Assembly: GCA_024274785.1 (NCBI GenBank)
Contig: JAJSAM010000070.1
Span: forward strand, 1 to 44,279
DNA from: Planctomycetota bacterium
GTDB taxonomy: Bacteria > Planctomycetota > JAJSAM01
Length of the DNA stretch: 44,279 bases
Direction: 5' to 3'
In this document: piece after piece, positions 35,768-44,279 of the stretch
Position numbering within the stretch: position 1 is the first letter of the stretch
How the letters are laid out: each line of letters opens with the position of its first letter
Made by a program: the position numbers and the translations under genes
Notes under the pieces: model-generated
Database searches by the model: none
What the model saw: only the letters and a program-made list of their open reading frames with translations
What the model was told of the DNA's origin: nothing

Positions 35768-36619
35768 ATGACCGCCACCGAGCCCGCCATCTCCGTCACC
35801 GGACTCGCCAAGGAGTACCGGTCCGTCCGCAAGCGGGACCGGGTCCAGGCGCTGCGGGGGATCGATCTCACGGTAAAGAGGGGCGAGGTGGTGGCGCTGC
35901 TCGGGCCGAACGGGTCGGGGAAGTCTACCACCATCAAGCTGCTGCTCGGGTTGATCCGGCCGAGTGCCGGGAAGGCCTTCGTGCTCGGGAAGCCGGCCGG
36001 GCATCGGGCCACGCTGCGCCGGGTCGGGTATCTGCCCGAGGAGACCCGGCTCTTTCCCTTCCTCACCGCCGAGGAGACGCTGCGGTTCTTCGGATCCGTG
36101 GCCGGGCTCTCCCGCAAGGAGGGGGCTTCGGCGGCGCGGGCGCTGCTCGACGACCTCGACCTCGCCGACGTGGCACGGCGACGCACCGGCGGTTTCAGCA
36201 AGGGCATGACGCGTCGCCTTGGCTTGGGTGCCGCCCTGATGGGGGACCCGGAGCTGCTCATCCTCGACGAGCCGACCTCCGGGCTCGACCCCCTCGCCTC
36301 CGCTGAAGTGAAGGAGCGGATCAGGAAGCTGAAAGCCGCGGGACGGACCGTCCTGCTCTCCTCCCACCTCCTGGCGGACGTGGAGAGCCTCTGCGACCGG
36401 GTGGCCATCCTCGGCCGCGGCGAGGTGATGCACAGCGGCCCGGCGGACGAGTTGCTCACCTTGAAGGACGAGTACGAGGTGCGCTTTCGGGGCGGCGGGG
36501 ACGACTTCGCGGAGCGGGTCAGGGCATTCGTCGCCGACGGCGGGGCCACCGACGTTACCCTGCGCCATCCGCGGGAGGACCTGCACCGCCTGTTCCTCCG
36601 GATCTTCGAGGGCGCCTGA
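35768..36619 (+). CDS. ABC transporter ATP-binding protein
   Basis: 283 residues from ATG 35768. Walker A GPNGSGKST (46-54), Q-loop region VGYLPEETRLFPFLTAEETL, signature FSKGMTRRLGL (a variant of LSGGQ found in CcmA/NatA-like exporters), Walker B LLILDEPTSGLDP and LLSSHLLADVESLCDRV. It energises the permease encoded next (2-bp gap). The C-terminal 60 residues (EVRFRGGGDDFAERVRAFV) are the extension usual in this subfamily. The substrate is unknown; the NatA/gliding-type context suggests export or an envelope role. Confidence 0.93.
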   Translation: MTATEPAISVTGLAKEYRSVRKRDRVQALRGIDLTVKRGEVVALLGPNGSGKSTTIKLLLGLIRPSAGKAFVLGKPAGHRATLRRVGYLPEETRLFPFLTAEETLRFFGSVAGLSRKEGASAARALLDDLDLADVARRRTGGFSKGMTRRLGLGAALMGDPELLILDEPTSGLDPLASAEVKERIRKLKAAGRTVLLSSHLLADVESLCDRVAILGRGEVMHSGPADELLTLKDEYEVRFRGGGDDFAERVRAFVADGGATDVTLRHPREDLHRLFLRIFEGA

Positions 36620-36621
36620 CC

Positions 36622-37839
36622 GTGGCTGCTCTTCGCCGGTTGCTCGGTGTGGCCGGGCTCCGGGCCCGGGAGGGGCTGCGCGGTTCGGTGCTCTGGTTCC
36701 TGCTCCTGTTCTCGGTCCTGGCGATCGCCGCGGCCCTCGCCAGTCCCGGTGAGCCCGGCGTCGATCGGCAGCGTGCGGTGGACACCTTCGTGCTGAACGC
36801 GGCGCTCCTCGTCTCCGTGCTGGCGGCGGCGTCCATCGCCTCCGCCTCGCTGCCGGCGGACCGGGAAGCCGGGCGGGAGAGCGTCCTGCGGTCCAGTGCC
36901 ATCCGGGAACACGAACTGCTCGTCGGCGGGCTCCTCGGGCACGCCGCCTGCCTGCTGGTCCTGCTGCTCGGGATGTTTCTCGCCACCATCGCCATTACCG
37001 GACTCTTCGCCGGGGGAGACCGCGACCGCGCCGCGACCCGCACCGCCCTTCGCGCCGATCACCTGGTGGACGATCAAGGCCGCGAGGTCGTGGGGCGGTG
37101 GTTGAGCCTCGTGATGGATGCCCCTTCCGCGACCTACACGCTTCCCGCCACCGCGGCGGACCTCGAACCTGGTGAAGACGCCCAGGTCTTTGTTCAGCTA
37201 CGGGAGATGGTGGAGGAACTCGGCGGCGTGATCCCCGAGACCTATCGGGTGGCCGTCCGGGTCGGCGAGGGGCCGGACCGGATCATCGAAAACCGCACCG
37301 GCAACCCCCTCGAGTTCACCGTGCAGCGCAAGGAACTGAACGACGCCGGCGGCACGCGGATCGAAGTGCGGCGGATCGATCCCGCCTACGCGCTCGGCGT
37401 GGCGCCCGGGGGGCTGGTGGTGCAGGGGGCCATCCGGTCGTTTCCCCTGAACCTCCTGAAGACCTTCGTCTCCTGGTTCTTTGGCCTCCTCGTGGTGATG
37501 GCCGGGGCGAATACCATGGCGGTGGTCGTGGGCGCGCCGGTCGCCGCGGCGGGGACGCTGCTGATGGCGCTGCTCGGCCGGTCCCACGACCTCCTGAACG
37601 AGTCCGTGCAACACCTGGAGAAACTCGCGCTGCCGGTCACCGACATCGCCCGGCACGTGATTGACGTGATCATCGCCCTCGTGCCGGACCTGATGGCCTA
37701 CGACCTCGTGCGGCAGGTCACCACGCGGTGGGATATCGAAGTCGAAGTTTTGCTTTCCCGTGGCTTCGCCGCTCTCACCGGGGCCGCGGGACTCCTGTTG
37801 CTTTCGCTCGGGTTCCGGACGGTGCGGAGGTTTCTGTGA
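36622..37839 (+). CDS. ABC transporter permease, ABC-2 type
   Basis: 405 residues from a GTG 2 bp after the ATPase gene. Membrane segments: about 22-40 (LWFLLLFSVLAIAAALA), 58-78, 103-125, then a soluble domain of about 130 residues (Glu/Arg-rich, with AVRVGEGPDRIIENRTGNP), then 275-320 (FVSWFFGLLVVMAGANTMAV) and a last one near 385-400. It forms the channel for the ATPase before it. Its stop overlaps the next start (GTGA), so the three genes form one operon. The large extracytoplasmic-type loop is a feature of ABC-2 exporters of unknown cargo. Confidence 0.83.
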   Translation: MAALRRLLGVAGLRAREGLRGSVLWFLLLFSVLAIAAALASPGEPGVDRQRAVDTFVLNAALLVSVLAAASIASASLPADREAGRESVLRSSAIREHELLVGGLLGHAACLLVLLLGMFLATIAITGLFAGGDRDRAATRTALRADHLVDDQGREVVGRWLSLVMDAPSATYTLPATAADLEPGEDAQVFVQLREMVEELGGVIPETYRVAVRVGEGPDRIIENRTGNPLEFTVQRKELNDAGGTRIEVRRIDPAYALGVAPGGLVVQGAIRSFPLNLLKTFVSWFFGLLVVMAGANTMAVVVGAPVAAAGTLLMALLGRSHDLLNESVQHLEKLALPVTDIARHVIDVIIALVPDLMAYDLVRQVTTRWDIEVEVLLSRGFAALTGAAGLLLLSLGFRTVRRFL

Positions 37840-38567
37840 GGTTCCTCCCCGCCGCGATCCTGCTGGTGCTGGCCGGTCTCGGGGGCCTGCTCGCCGACGC
37901 CGCGCGCGACGACGCGGGGATCATCCCTTCGCCGGGCCGGGTGCCCCTCGGTGGATTCGAGCCGCTCGCCGTGGACCTCCTTTTCCTTCGCGCGGATCAG
38001 CTCCTGCAAGAGCAGCGCCTGCCGGAGGCGATGGCCGCGGTGCGACTCGTTACCGAACTGCAGCCCCGCGTGCCGGACGGCTGGGCCGTGCTCGGCCACT
38101 ACATCGCCTGGCGGAACTCCGAGAGCTCCGGGGATCCGGAGGAGCAATGGAAGTATGCGCGGGAGGCGCTCGGGATCTATCGGCGAGGGCTTCGGCACAA
38201 CCCCGATTCCTACGATCTTCAGTTCGCGTTCGGCATGTTCGTTCTGGCGCGCCTGACGGCCCGGGAGGATATCCGCCCGATCGCCGAGCGGGAACTCGGC
38301 GAGCCACCCTCCGCCCTCGCGCTCTCGGCGTTCCGGAAGGCCGTTCACCTTCGTCCGGATGAGCGGCCCGCGATCGCCGGGGTGGGGGAGTCGGCCCGGC
38401 TCCTGGGGCTCCGGCTTCTCGAGCGCGGAGACCGCGATGGCGCCAGGAGTGCCTTGAGAGAGTCGCTGACGAACTTCGAACGATTGATCGAACGGTCGGA
38501 CACGACCGAGCTCCAGGACAAATTGAGCAAAATCCGATCCACTTTGGACGAGCTTTCCCGACGCTGA
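37836..38567 (+). CDS. Membrane-anchored TPR-like protein of the ABC operon
   Basis: 243 residues from a GTG overlapping the permease stop. An N-terminal hydrophobic segment (about 3-18, FLPAAILLVLAGLGGLL) is followed by helical repeats with TPR spacing: ADQLLQEQRLPEAMAAVRLV, EALGIYRRGLRHNPDSYDL, LSAFRKAVHLRPDERPAIAG and ALRESLTNFERLIERSD. It is probably anchored in the inner membrane and faces the periplasm, serving as an accessory subunit of the exporter. No family name can be given with confidence. The operon ends here, 133 bp before hppA. Confidence 0.75.
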   Translation: MRFLPAAILLVLAGLGGLLADAARDDAGIIPSPGRVPLGGFEPLAVDLLFLRADQLLQEQRLPEAMAAVRLVTELQPRVPDGWAVLGHYIAWRNSESSGDPEEQWKYAREALGIYRRGLRHNPDSYDLQFAFGMFVLARLTAREDIRPIAERELGEPPSALALSAFRKAVHLRPDERPAIAGVGESARLLGLRLLERGDRDGARSALRESLTNFERLIERSDTTELQDKLSKIRSTLDELSRR

Positions 38568-38700
38568 AACCCTTACGTTTTACGGGAGCGCACTATCGTG
38601 GAGGGTTATCCTGTCCGCTTGATTCTCCAATGAATCCGCCCGCTGGGTGGCCGTCCGGGCATGGCCGCCCGCATCGAAATTCACTGAGCCGGAGGCACAG

Positions 38701-40899
<2,199 letters not shown>

Positions 40900-40922
40900 A
40901 GGAGATCGGTTAAGTTACCGAC

Positions 40923-41351
40923 GTGATGACGACGACTGACGACAAGATGAATATCGACGCCGCGCCATTCGACACCGATCGGATGGCGCGGCTCATCGCT
41001 TCCCTGCTGCTCTCCCGCAAGGGTGAGGACGTGGTCCTGCTCAAGATGGACGAGGTCCTTCCCCTGACGGACTACTTCGTGATCGCCACGGCCCGGAACT
41101 CCCGGCATGTCAAGGCACTCCGGGACGTGGTGGAGCGCGGGCTCAAAGACAGGAAGATCCTCCCGATGAACCGGTCTCCAAAGGAGGCGATGAGCTGGAT
41201 CCTCCTCGACTACGGCGACGTGGTCGTGCACCTCTTCCAGCCCGAAGCCCGGGACTTCTACGACCTGGAGAACCTCTGGGCCGACGCGGAGAGCATCGCT
41301 CTGGACGACCTCCCCGACGTCCCCGCGGACGACTTCGACCCGGAGATCTGA
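40923..41351 (+). CDS. rsfS: Ribosome silencing factor RsfS
   Basis: 142 residues (GTG at 40923, ATG directly after; a further ATG at codon 9). Core motifs: [69 protein letters not shown] and [13 protein letters not shown]. It binds L14 of the large ribosomal subunit and blocks subunit joining in slow growth. Usually it lies beside nadD; here it follows hppA, which is unusual. The AAGGAG is about 20 bp from the start, so the ribosome-binding site is weak. Confidence 0.95.
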   Translation: MMTTTDDKMNIDAAPFDTDRMARLIASLLLSRKGEDVVLLKMDEVLPLTDYFVIATARNSRHVKALRDVVERGLKDRKILPMNRSPKEAMSWILLDYGDVVVHLFQPEARDFYDLENLWADAESIALDDLPDVPADDFDPEI

Positions 41352-41659
41352 GTCCGGCGCATCGCTGCGTCAGACCTCCCCGTAGAGATCCTGCGCGAGG
41401 AGGCCGCGGGCACTGCCCGGGAGCTCTCGGCGAAAATCAACGCCGCGCCAGCTCCACTCTGGCAGGTGCGGTTTTTCGGGCCGATCCCGCACGGGAGTTC
41501 CCTTCGTTTTGCTTCTCGCGCCAGGCGACTCCGGATGGATTGCGCAACTCCGAACAATAGAGACTGATTTCCCAAACGTGCTGCCGTCAACTCATATGGT
41601 GGGTTGAGCTACTTGACAGGGGTGGTTTCGATGAGGTGGAAGATGGCGAGGGGGGCAGG
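41352..41659 (+). other. Gap after rsfS with an in-frame coding-like stretch
   Basis: 308 bp without an accepted gene. Directly after the rsfS stop the same frame stays open for about 70 codons (to a TGA near 41561-41563) and reads protein-like (LPVEILREEAAGTARELSAK, LWQVRFFGPIPHGSSLRF). It has no start codon of its own near the beginning. It may be a relic of another gene fused by deletion or chance in GC-rich DNA. The last about 95 bp show nothing. Confidence 0.35.
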
Positions 41660-43045
41660 CTACCGGGCCAGGCGCACATCCTTCCACACTCCGGCACCGC
41701 CGGCCTGGACCCCCAGTCCCCACGGGCCCGTGAGGTCTCGGTTGCCGATGTTCGCAGAGAGGACGGTCTTGCCATCGACCCGGACCTCGACCTTTCTGTC
41801 CCTGATCCGCACCTCGAACTGAAACGGCCCGCCCGCCCGCACCTGCTCGTGCCTGGCGTTGGCGAGGTTGGACCAGGCGTTCCCCTTCGAGTCGTAGCCG
41901 AGCACCGTGACGCCGAAGCCACGGCGGAAGGCCACGGTGACGAACCCGGCGTCGCTCCGGCCGAGGAGGACGTTCATCTGCGGCTTCCCGGAGTGGAGGA
42001 TTTCAGCCGAGCCCTCGATCGTGTACCTGCGCGAGAGGACCGGCTTCGTCCGCCAGGCGATCGCGTTCCTGGAGTCATAGGCACGCTGCGTCCAGACCCC
42101 GCCTTCGACCTCGAGGGAGCGGTAGACCTCTTCCCACTCGGGCTCGAGCTTCGCGAGGTGCTGCGCGAAATCCTCGCCGAGAGAGACGAGCCCCTTCCTG
42201 CCCCAGATGCGCGCAGCCCTCTCCGCCAGGCGCTTGGCGTATGTGGATCCACCTCCCAACGCTCGGGCTGATTTCAGGAGAGCCGCGGTCCTTCTCCGGT
42301 GTGGAGAGGTGCGCAGGTATCGGAAGAAGAGCCAGCAGACGGAATAGCGGTCACCGCTGGCGAGAGAGTCGGCGTCTCCCGCGAAGATCGTGGCCGGGTC
42401 CGGCAGCTTGTCGGCCAGGCGCAGCCTTCGTGCCCGGACCATCCGAGTCGAGGAGAAGGGCTCCTTCATTACCCCAGCGGTCAGACCGTTCGCCGTGAGC
42501 GCCTGCTCCTCGACTACCGTGGCGATCCCCTCCGCCAGCCAGTCCGGGTGGTCCTTGAAACTCCTGACCAGCGTGAAGACCGTCAGGTGCGCGGCCTCGT
42601 GCGCGACCTGCCGGAGCGCGATGCGGCTCGGCCCGAGGCGCGCGAGAACCGCGTAGTCGCAGTCCGGCACGAGCGCCACATGCGCATTTCGCTCGGCATG
42701 ACTGGAGAAGGCGTTGTTCTTCGCGAACTTTCCACCGGTCAGGCGGGCTTCGACTTCCCGGTACGCGGCGGAATTCCGGTAGAGGTTGATCTCCACCGGT
42801 TGCTTCAGATCGGTCGCCTTGAACCCCAGCACATCGAGCGTGCGGTCCACCGCCGATTCCGCGACCGCAAGCGCCGCGTCCGCACACTGATCGCTTTCGA
42901 AGTGGCAGATGACCTTTGCGAGCTTCCCCGCCCGGACGGTGCTTTCGGAGGGGGCGGCAGTTGAATGCCGCGGAAGAAGGAACAGCACCAGGAGGATCGA
43001 AAGTCGGAAGGTCGGGTAAGAGGCAAATCGCACCATGCACCGCAT
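41660..43045 (-). CDS. Secreted gluzincin-type metallopeptidase with C-terminal jelly-roll domain
   Basis: About 461 residues from ATG 43045 (ATG 43036 also possible). A signal peptide (FRLSILLVLFLLPRHSTAAP) is followed by a peptidase-MA-like domain: ALRQVAHEAAHLTVFTLV holds the HExxH zinc motif, and DWLAEGIATVVEE gives the downstream Glu ligand. A helical segment follows (LAERAARIWGRKGL), and the last 145 residues (YTIEGSAEILHSGKPQMN, FEVRIRDRKVEVRVDGKTVL, GPWGLGVQAGGAGVWKDVRL) form a concanavalin/DUF1080-like beta domain that may bind sugars. It is probably exported to the periplasm or outside. The substrate is unknown. Confidence 0.82.
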   Translation of the reverse strand: MRCMVRFASYPTFRLSILLVLFLLPRHSTAAPSESTVRAGKLAKVICHFESDQCADAALAVAESAVDRTLDVLGFKATDLKQPVEINLYRNSAAYREVEARLTGGKFAKNNAFSSHAERNAHVALVPDCDYAVLARLGPSRIALRQVAHEAAHLTVFTLVRSFKDHPDWLAEGIATVVEEQALTANGLTAGVMKEPFSSTRMVRARRLRLADKLPDPATIFAGDADSLASGDRYSVCWLFFRYLRTSPHRRRTAALLKSARALGGGSTYAKRLAERAARIWGRKGLVSLGEDFAQHLAKLEPEWEEVYRSLEVEGGVWTQRAYDSRNAIAWRTKPVLSRRYTIEGSAEILHSGKPQMNVLLGRSDAGFVTVAFRRGFGVTVLGYDSKGNAWSNLANARHEQVRAGGPFQFEVRIRDRKVEVRVDGKTVLSANIGNRDLTGPWGLGVQAGGAGVWKDVRLAR

Positions 43046-43093
43046 TCTACCCGGAAGCCACTCGGCGTGGACTGTTGAGACACACTGCCTGGT

Positions 43094-43231
43094 AATCTCG
43101 ACGCCAGACTGCTGGGGGTGCACCCCGGCATGGGCTCAAAGCTCCTCAAGGGGGACCGTCCCCTGACGGTCAATCACCTGCGGAAGCTCGCCGCTCGCTT
43201 CAAGGTGAGTCCGGAGCTGTTCATCGACTGA
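43094..43231 (+). pseudogene. 3' relic of a HigA-like HTH antitoxin
   Basis: A plus-strand frame ending at 43231 reads LLGVHPGMGSKLLKGDRPLT then VNHLRKLAARFKVSPELFID. This is the second half of the HTH and the C-terminus of HigA-type antitoxins. The first half is missing; the DNA to the left is the 5' end of the peptidase gene. An internal ATG (43130) could start a 33-residue peptide, but that would lack the recognition helix. No higB-like toxin is beside it. It looks like a deletion remnant. Confidence 0.65.
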
Positions 43232-43240
43232 GCTGCCGGG

Positions 43241-43537
43241 TCAGGCTTTCCGGCGAAATCCCGGTCTGTCCCGGACCATCCGCTCCATGTCCCTTCCCAG
43301 CGCGCGGAAGCAGAGGATGTTGATCGCCAGACCGGAGGTGGCCACCAGAAGTCCGATCAGCGTGCCGAGGAGTTGCACGTGGAAGCCGTTCACCACGTCC
43401 TCGGAGGTGACGTCGGCGCCCTTCAGGTCGATGAGCTGGTGGGGGTAGAACCACGCCACGGCCACCACACCCGCACCGACGACGGTGAGGATCCCGCCGA
43501 GGGCGGCGGCGGCGAAGAGCAGGTTCGGCAGTCGCAT
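43241..43537 (-). CDS. Small two-helix membrane protein
   Basis: 98 residues with two membrane segments, about 5-30 (LLFAAAALGGILTVVGAGVVAVAWF) and 52-76 (VQLLGTLIGLLVATSGLAINILCF), joined by an acidic loop, and a basic tail (RDMERMVRDRPGFRRKA), so both ends face the cytoplasm. No known family is recognised. It is the last gene of a three-gene run with the HTH and coiled-coil genes (1- and 2-bp gaps), so the three probably work together. Confidence 0.7.
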   Translation of the reverse strand: MRLPNLLFAAAALGGILTVVGAGVVAVAWFYPHQLIDLKGADVTSEDVVNGFHVQLLGTLIGLLVATSGLAINILCFRALGRDMERMVRDRPGFRRKA

Positions 43538-43538
43538 C

Positions 43539-43901
43539 TCAGCTATCGTCGAGGGTCTTGTTCAGCAGGGACCAGGCGCCCTCCCGGAGCTTCTGGCTTA
43601 CGCTGTCCACCGCCTGCCCACCCCTCTTCTGGATCTTCTTCGCGACCGTCCGGCCCCTCTCTCCGATCTTCCCGACGTTCTCCTTCACCAGTTCGCGGCC
43701 GATGCGGAAGGGGAGGCCGGGATGGGCATCGTCGAGCCTCTCGAGGTGTCCTGGCTTGAGTGCCGCCTCGCCGGCGTCGACCTTTCGGAGGTAGGCGACC
43801 GTGGTGCCGGCCTCCTTTGCGATCTCTGTCAGGGACAGGCCGTCCTCCCTGAGCAGGAAGATGATGCGGCGTGAGAGTTCCGGTGAGATTCTATCCAGCA
43901 T
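43539..43901 (-). CDS. Helix-turn-helix protein of a three-gene run
   Basis: 120 residues. The N-terminal 45 contain a helix-turn-helix (LLREDGLSLTEIAKEAGTTV, AYLRKVDAGEAALKPGHLERL). The C-terminal half is a basic, helical region (VKENVGKIGERGRTVAKKIQ, AVDSVSQKLREGAWSLLNK) with no recognised domain. It starts 2 bp after the coiled-coil gene. It might regulate this run or tie the membrane protein to DNA; this is open. Confidence 0.7.
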   Translation of the reverse strand: MLDRISPELSRRIIFLLREDGLSLTEIAKEAGTTVAYLRKVDAGEAALKPGHLERLDDAHPGLPFRIGRELVKENVGKIGERGRTVAKKIQKRGGQAVDSVSQKLREGAWSLLNKTLDDS

Positions 43902-43903
43902 GG

Positions 43904-44279
43904 TCAGCCCTCCAGGTCCTTCTCCTTGCGCCGTTGCCGGGAGTATCTTTTCGGCGGGAGCGGCGGTGGTTCCAGCTCCTCTTCCTCCACCGGAGCTTCC
44001 CGGGTCAGCAACTCCGGGACGGCCGTCTCGGAGGCGATCATGCCCGTGGCGAATTGCAATTCATTCATGGTCTTCTCCGTCTCCAGCATACTGCCGGCGA
44101 CGGCGTCGACCTGATTGCTGATGAACTCCGGCTCCTGGCGGTTCACCGAGATCTCGGAGATGGTGCGGATCTTGTTTTCCAGGCGGTCGATCTCGAGCTG
44201 GATCAACTCGTGATTCTCGTGGGCCTTTTCCAGGTTCTCGAGTCTGGCCCTGCTGGTGTTCAGGTTGTCGGTCAGTGCC
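43904..44279 (-). CDS. Coiled-coil protein, 5' end outside the window
   Basis: The frame is open up to the window edge: before the TTG at 44206 it still reads LTDNLNTSRARLENLEKAHEN, a continuous heptad pattern, so the gene starts beyond 44279. The visible part is a coiled coil (IQLEIDRLENKIRTISEISV) to about 60 residues from the right, then an acidic, proline-rich linker (PVEEEELEPPPLPPKRYSRQ) and a basic end (RQRRKEKDLEG). No signal peptide or domain is visible in this part. It is the first visible gene of the three-gene run. Confidence 0.7.
   Translation of the reverse strand, partial: ALTDNLNTSRARLENLEKAHENHELIQLEIDRLENKIRTISEISVNRQEPEFISNQVDAVAGSMLETEKTMNELQFATGMIASETAVPELLTREAPVEEEELEPPPLPPKRYSRQRRKEKDLEG

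Overview
This is a high-GC window from a Gram-negative bacterium. It carries lptB (LPS export), a cas operon, an alpha/beta ETF pair, a membrane pyrophosphatase, an ECF-like sigma factor and a secretin-like protein. Several proteins recall Planctomycetota or related uncultured phyla: the carboxypeptidase-regulatory repeat protein, signal peptidase I with large insertions, a GGMG-type kinase relic and an Os17-like protein. That placement is inference from gene style only; there is no rRNA or other phylogenetic marker here.

Positions 1-10.5 kb hold a type I-G (formerly I-U) CRISPR-Cas locus. The array has 15 visible repeats and runs off the left edge. It is preceded on the minus strand by a tightly packed operon in the order cas3 helicase, cas3 HD, csx17 (cas8), csb1 (cas7), csb2 (cas5-cas6), cas4-cas1 and cas2. 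The helicase and HD parts of Cas3 are in the same frame and separated only by one TAG codon. A promoter-like sequence precedes the operon and abuts a 191-bp segment bounded by 15-bp inverted repeats.

Positions 10.7-22.4 kb are mostly minus strand: a repeat-rich surface protein, etfBA, the run rph-rdgB-lepB-lptB, a TPR/secretin-like protein and a sigma factor. Between the surface protein and etfA lies a 557-bp gene-poor stretch. On the plus strand it lines up a GGAAAA/TTTTCC palindrome, a 26-nt block matching the cas promoter at 21 positions, a 33-codon ORF, a boxA-like sequence and a perfect 11-bp hairpin. This is the best candidate here for an undescribed RNA unit.

Positions 22.6-32.7 kb hold an LEA/WHy lipoprotein, sixA, a gamma-glutamyltransferase, a decayed Ser/Thr kinase, an Os17-like protein, an exonuclease/endonuclease/phosphatase-family protein, a methyltransferase, an OmpR-type response regulator with its sensor kinase, and an HTH/nucleotidyltransferase-fold pair. 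Positions 32.7-44.3 kb hold birA, nadC and a ComEA-like protein on the minus strand. These are followed by a second nucleotidyltransferase-fold pair, an ABC exporter operon, hppA and rsfS on the plus strand, then a secreted metallopeptidase, a HigA-like relic and a three-gene membrane/HTH/coiled-coil run that leaves the window.

Several genes look interrupted: cas3 by an amber codon, a kinase by a stop, a frameshift and a deletion, a nucleotidyltransferase by a one-base shift, and an HTH relic lacking its 5' part. This points either to real decay of defence and accessory genes or to residual assembly errors; read-level checking would separate the two.
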